A stretch of DNA of 64,000 nucleotides, from contig NC_132973.1 in assembly GCF_047496725.1 (NCBI RefSeq), positions 5,617,233 to 5,681,232 of the forward strand, read 5' to 3'. The DNA is from Anoplolepis gracilipes (Eukaryota > Arthropoda > Insecta > Hymenoptera > Formicidae). The position numbers and the translations under genes were made by a program. The notes under the pieces were generated by a model. That model was not told the DNA's origin and did not search any database. It saw only the letters and a list, made by a program, of their open reading frames with translations. Position 1 is the stretch's first letter. Each line of letters starts with the position of its first letter. Shown here one piece after another: positions 60,588-64,000 of this stretch.

Positions 60588-63500
60588 GAAGATCCCGTTG
60601 ATGTCGCTGTAATTTCGGCGAGCGACGAAATTAACGCGGTGTCTTTGGCGCTCCATTTATTCCGTTAATGTAATTTAGCTTAAAATCAAGCGGAGGATTA
60701 CGCGTCGGATCATGCTACAACCAATCTCCGGCTAGACCGTTGCGTCTGACAACCGGGGCGCGTAATTGATGCCAAATTATTGCGAGTGGAAATTGCAGAT
60801 TGTAACTGAGAGGAACGATACGGTTTCGCGTATGAAATCAAACATGCTCCACATGTTCTTACGAATCAAGTATTAAATTATCATTAAACTCTGTGAAAGA
60901 TAGAGACAGTACTTTTAAGATGAATATTTACAATTTTTTCAAATAAATATATATACGTGTTTTGGTGTATCTAGTATATGCAGTTAACTTTGTACGAGAT
61001 ATATTACGCTGAAACGTGACATCTATTTCTGTTAAGTTAAACTTCAACATTGTAATTAGGTTACTATTAACACTACGGGCGCTCATTAAACTTTGATCAA
61101 ACTTTGAGCCGATAATATGCTATACATACATACATACATCAATATCATGGTATCTAAAGTATCTCAGTACTCGAACGAGAGAGTGGTAAGCAAGAAAATC
61201 TGCAAACTAAAATGATCGTATATTTTTTTTTCTGTGTATTCAAAAAAGTAGTTGCGCTGCCGGATGATACGCTAGCAAATTGTTTACGAGGCGACAATAG
61301 CACTTGGTGTCAAGATAGAAGCATTCTCTGATTCGGGAGTAAAAGATGCAGGAAAGTGGAAAGGACGTCTCTTTCGAAGAGGAAGACGAAGAAAGAGAGG
61401 AAAAGAGGACAATAGCAGGGGACAATACATCATTCTGGCCTCTCGTTTTTTTATTTTCTCTTACTCGTCACGCATTTCGCGAGTGTTTCGCATCCCCCTT
61501 AGATAGTAGCGAAATAAAAACACGTAATCCGTCCTTGATGAGCGAGCGCAGGTCGACGAATCTTGAAATTTGCTTCGCGAATAAAACTTACGCTTCACGT
61601 TACAGTGCAATCTTTAACTTTTCGCGAAGATACACCGTCTACTTTCAACCACTTTTCTATGAAATTTCTTCTACTAACTTCTCATCGCAATGCGCGCGTT
61701 CGTTATTGAAAATGTAAACGTCGAGAGCATCGTGCTTTTCTGGCCTGAAAGTTTTCTCTGCCAATGGAGAATATGAATGCGGCCGACCTTCTGTTGCGAA
61801 TGACAAGATCTTTAATATTAATGGATGTCACTTAATATTTCTCGTCCATAATCTTGATTCTTTTCCTCCCCGACAAGTAATGGCGTGTAAAAGTTTAATA
61901 ATTTTTCAACGAACGTTTTTGGCTCTCGAAATGAAAATAAGATTAACCTAACGAAAATCGAGCATCGTACTCACATCTCGAGGCTAACAAATATTTTTAT
62001 CAACTAATTTCACACGAATCGTACAGAATGCTTTATATTGTCGTTCGATAACGTCCGGACTTTCCTTTTTTTTTTTTTTTTTTTTGAAAGGAAATTTGGT
62101 TCGTTAAAGAGCATGCTCAGCAAGATGAGAAAAGCGTCTTCCGCGAAGTCCTGGTCTACCTTTAAGGAAAAAGTCGGTTGCATGCAAAAGAAATGAGCGC
62201 ATGCAAAACGAATGCGTTGAAAAGACCGGAGATAGGGCAGCCAGAGAGACGCGAATGTATGTACGCGCGCGTTCGGCGAGGGAAAATGTAAACGGCTGTT
62301 TAAGATACAGTCTGTGCCTGAAATTTATGCAGAATACGTACTTTGGAATTCTTGATATCGTGCGGAATCCGCGCGAGGAAAGAGGGATGCGTCATGGTTC
62401 GCGCGTCAATTTACAAATTGCATAAGTCGTCTACCGTACATCTCTGTCCCGCGAGAATTGCTATTCGCGGAATTTCGCGTACATATGTGCAAAATACAAC
62501 GTACGCAATTTCGCGTGCATGCGTATTTTATTCGAGTGCAAAGGTTGTCTCTATGCTGACACGATGAATGTACTCTGGAAAAGAGTATAACTTGCGCGCT
62601 TTAAGTGAAGAAGCGTTAGATCCTCTCGACATAAGAGAAGGAGAAAAAGGAAATGGAATTAGCACTTTTAGGTTGTCCCCTGCAAGCTTTAAAAGTACGC
62701 AGCTGCGCTACAACGCTGCAAACTTTCTCGTTATAGATGTTTATTTTTTGCATACAAACGGGACAGGCGGACCGCGTCTGCAATTGCGTCATGAAAGAAA
62801 ATGAGTTGAAAGGAATGGCTCTCATTATTCTTTGAGGTCAAGATCTCGAGGCGCAGATTTCGTAAAACGTTTTGCTAGCATGACAAAATTGCAATTCTTT
62901 AACCAAGTTTCCGTCGAAATCAGGTAATGCTTAAACAAATTATTATAGAATGACATTACTTTATTACATAATCACACAAATGTATTTTTATGAATTAAAA
63001 ATTTAACATAGATACGGATAAACAATTTAACTAATTAAAAAACACCATATGATATACATATGTATAATATTAAAAATTTTAAAGTTTACACGTTCAACAA
63101 AAAGCGTTGCGGATAATCGTTATCTGTGTCCCGTCGGAATTAACTGTAATTAGTACGATGTAATTGTGTTGTTTTTCATTAGAATAGATTTTCTTATAAC
63201 GATGACGAATGACTGAAATAAAATATCCCTTTAGTCAAGTACAATTTATATCTGATACATATCTCTAGAGAGTACTAAACACGCGTGCGGTGAAAATTTA
63301 TACATTTTTTTAATGGAATCAACATCACAGTTCGCAATCTCCTCTATGAGATTACGTGAAGGATTATGCTTTCACATACTATTCTGTTGATAATAATTGC
63401 TCTCATTTGTAAAAGCGATGAACCGTAGTATACAGACGTAAAAGTGAACGAACACGGAAAGCGATCCTACATGAATAGGAATGGCGCGGGAAACTTTTCT

Positions 63501-64000
63501 GTGAGCGCGTCACGCACAATATTTGTCATCCCAACATGCGTCATTTTAACGAATTACTTGTTTATCCGTTTCGATGCCGCTTTGCATCACAAAAAGCAAA
63601 CGTATTCATGTAACAATATGTTTGAAAGCAGCGACAAAAGTATTATAGCGATATTCTGGTGTGTTAGATTAAACTTACACATCATTCGTATGATCAATAT
63701 AAAAATATGTAAAATAAGAAAATATAAAAAGAATATAAAAGGACATTTCTTGACTGTTTTTTCATGTTGAAAACTCGAATGTGTCAGCTTAACGAGATAA
63801 GGAAGAGAACCTTTGAATATTAACAGATCAACGCGAACGTATTAGCGAAAAGCCGTAAGATAATGACAGAACATGACAGAAATAATGATAAAGGAATAAT
63901 AATAAGAGAACAGTTGGCAATATCCCGCACTATTTGAAAAATGCCCGTTCCAGAAGAGAAAGAGAATCGAACTTTAGTAACGCGGCAAGACAGGCTTGGC
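60588..64000. other. Mixed non-coding stretch to right edge
   Basis: Holds a (CATA)n patch at 61121-61138 and a poly(T) run. A plus ATG frame at 61346-61717 (123 codons) begins with a Glu/Arg-rich segment and has no recognised domain. A non-ATG frame at 63444-63770 (108 codons) is Ile/Lys-rich and also unrecognised. 62880-63420 is AT-rich and empty. No gene runs visibly off the right edge. Confidence 0.4.
62066..62085. repeat. Poly(T) run, 20 bases
   Basis: Uninterrupted T run, read directly. Confidence 0.95.

Overview
This 64 kb window looks like non-coding nuclear DNA from an insect, most likely a hymenopteran and possibly an ant. That is an inference from four things seen in the sequence: no CpG depletion (CGCG, TCGA and GCGCG words are everywhere, even outside islands), very frequent long (GA)n/(CT)n microsatellites, many poly(A)/poly(T) runs of 18-30 bases, and a mosaic of 0.5-1 kb GC-rich islands set in AT-rich sequence. 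There is no operon structure and no bacterial-style coding density. No species marker was seen.

I could not support a single protein-coding gene, rRNA or tRNA. The longest open frames (about 120-209 codons) show no recognisable domain. Those I checked begin at GTG or TTG codons or run through (GA)n, (TA)n or triplet repeats, and several overlap frames on the other strand. The window is best read as an intergenic stretch or part of a very large intron. Small exons, non-coding exons or a lncRNA could still be present and missed by eye.

The clearest features are repeats. A pair of about 200 bp inverted arms, about 96% identical, encloses 620 bp of unrelated sequence (22477-23495). A foldback MITE-like element has TA at both ends and nested copies of its own terminus (47191-47690). 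Smaller items are a 245 bp-spaced direct repeat pair (2689-2965), a 57 bp tandem duplication (37817-37930), several perfect palindromes or hairpins (10069-10102, 21289-21322, 51862-51881, 3877-3907), two canonical G-quadruplex motifs on the minus strand (12604-12632, 14466-14490), and Z-DNA-type alternating tracts (32090-32106, 39828-39870).

Possible regulatory content is weak but visible. There are four perfect CRE octamers (TGACGTCA), an array of CRE half-sites (28544-28568), GC-rich islands near 8.1-8.5, 9.4-10.3, 12.5-13.0, 17.2-18.3, 26.2-26.9, 31.8-32.3, 35.3-35.6, 41.0-41.4, 48.9-49.8, 52.6-53.1, 57.2-57.6 and 60.0-60.6 kb, and one stretch (49138-49583) with an arthropod-type initiator followed by a strong splice donor that could be a non-coding first exon. 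Since no gene was recognised, no joint pathway or system can be claimed.
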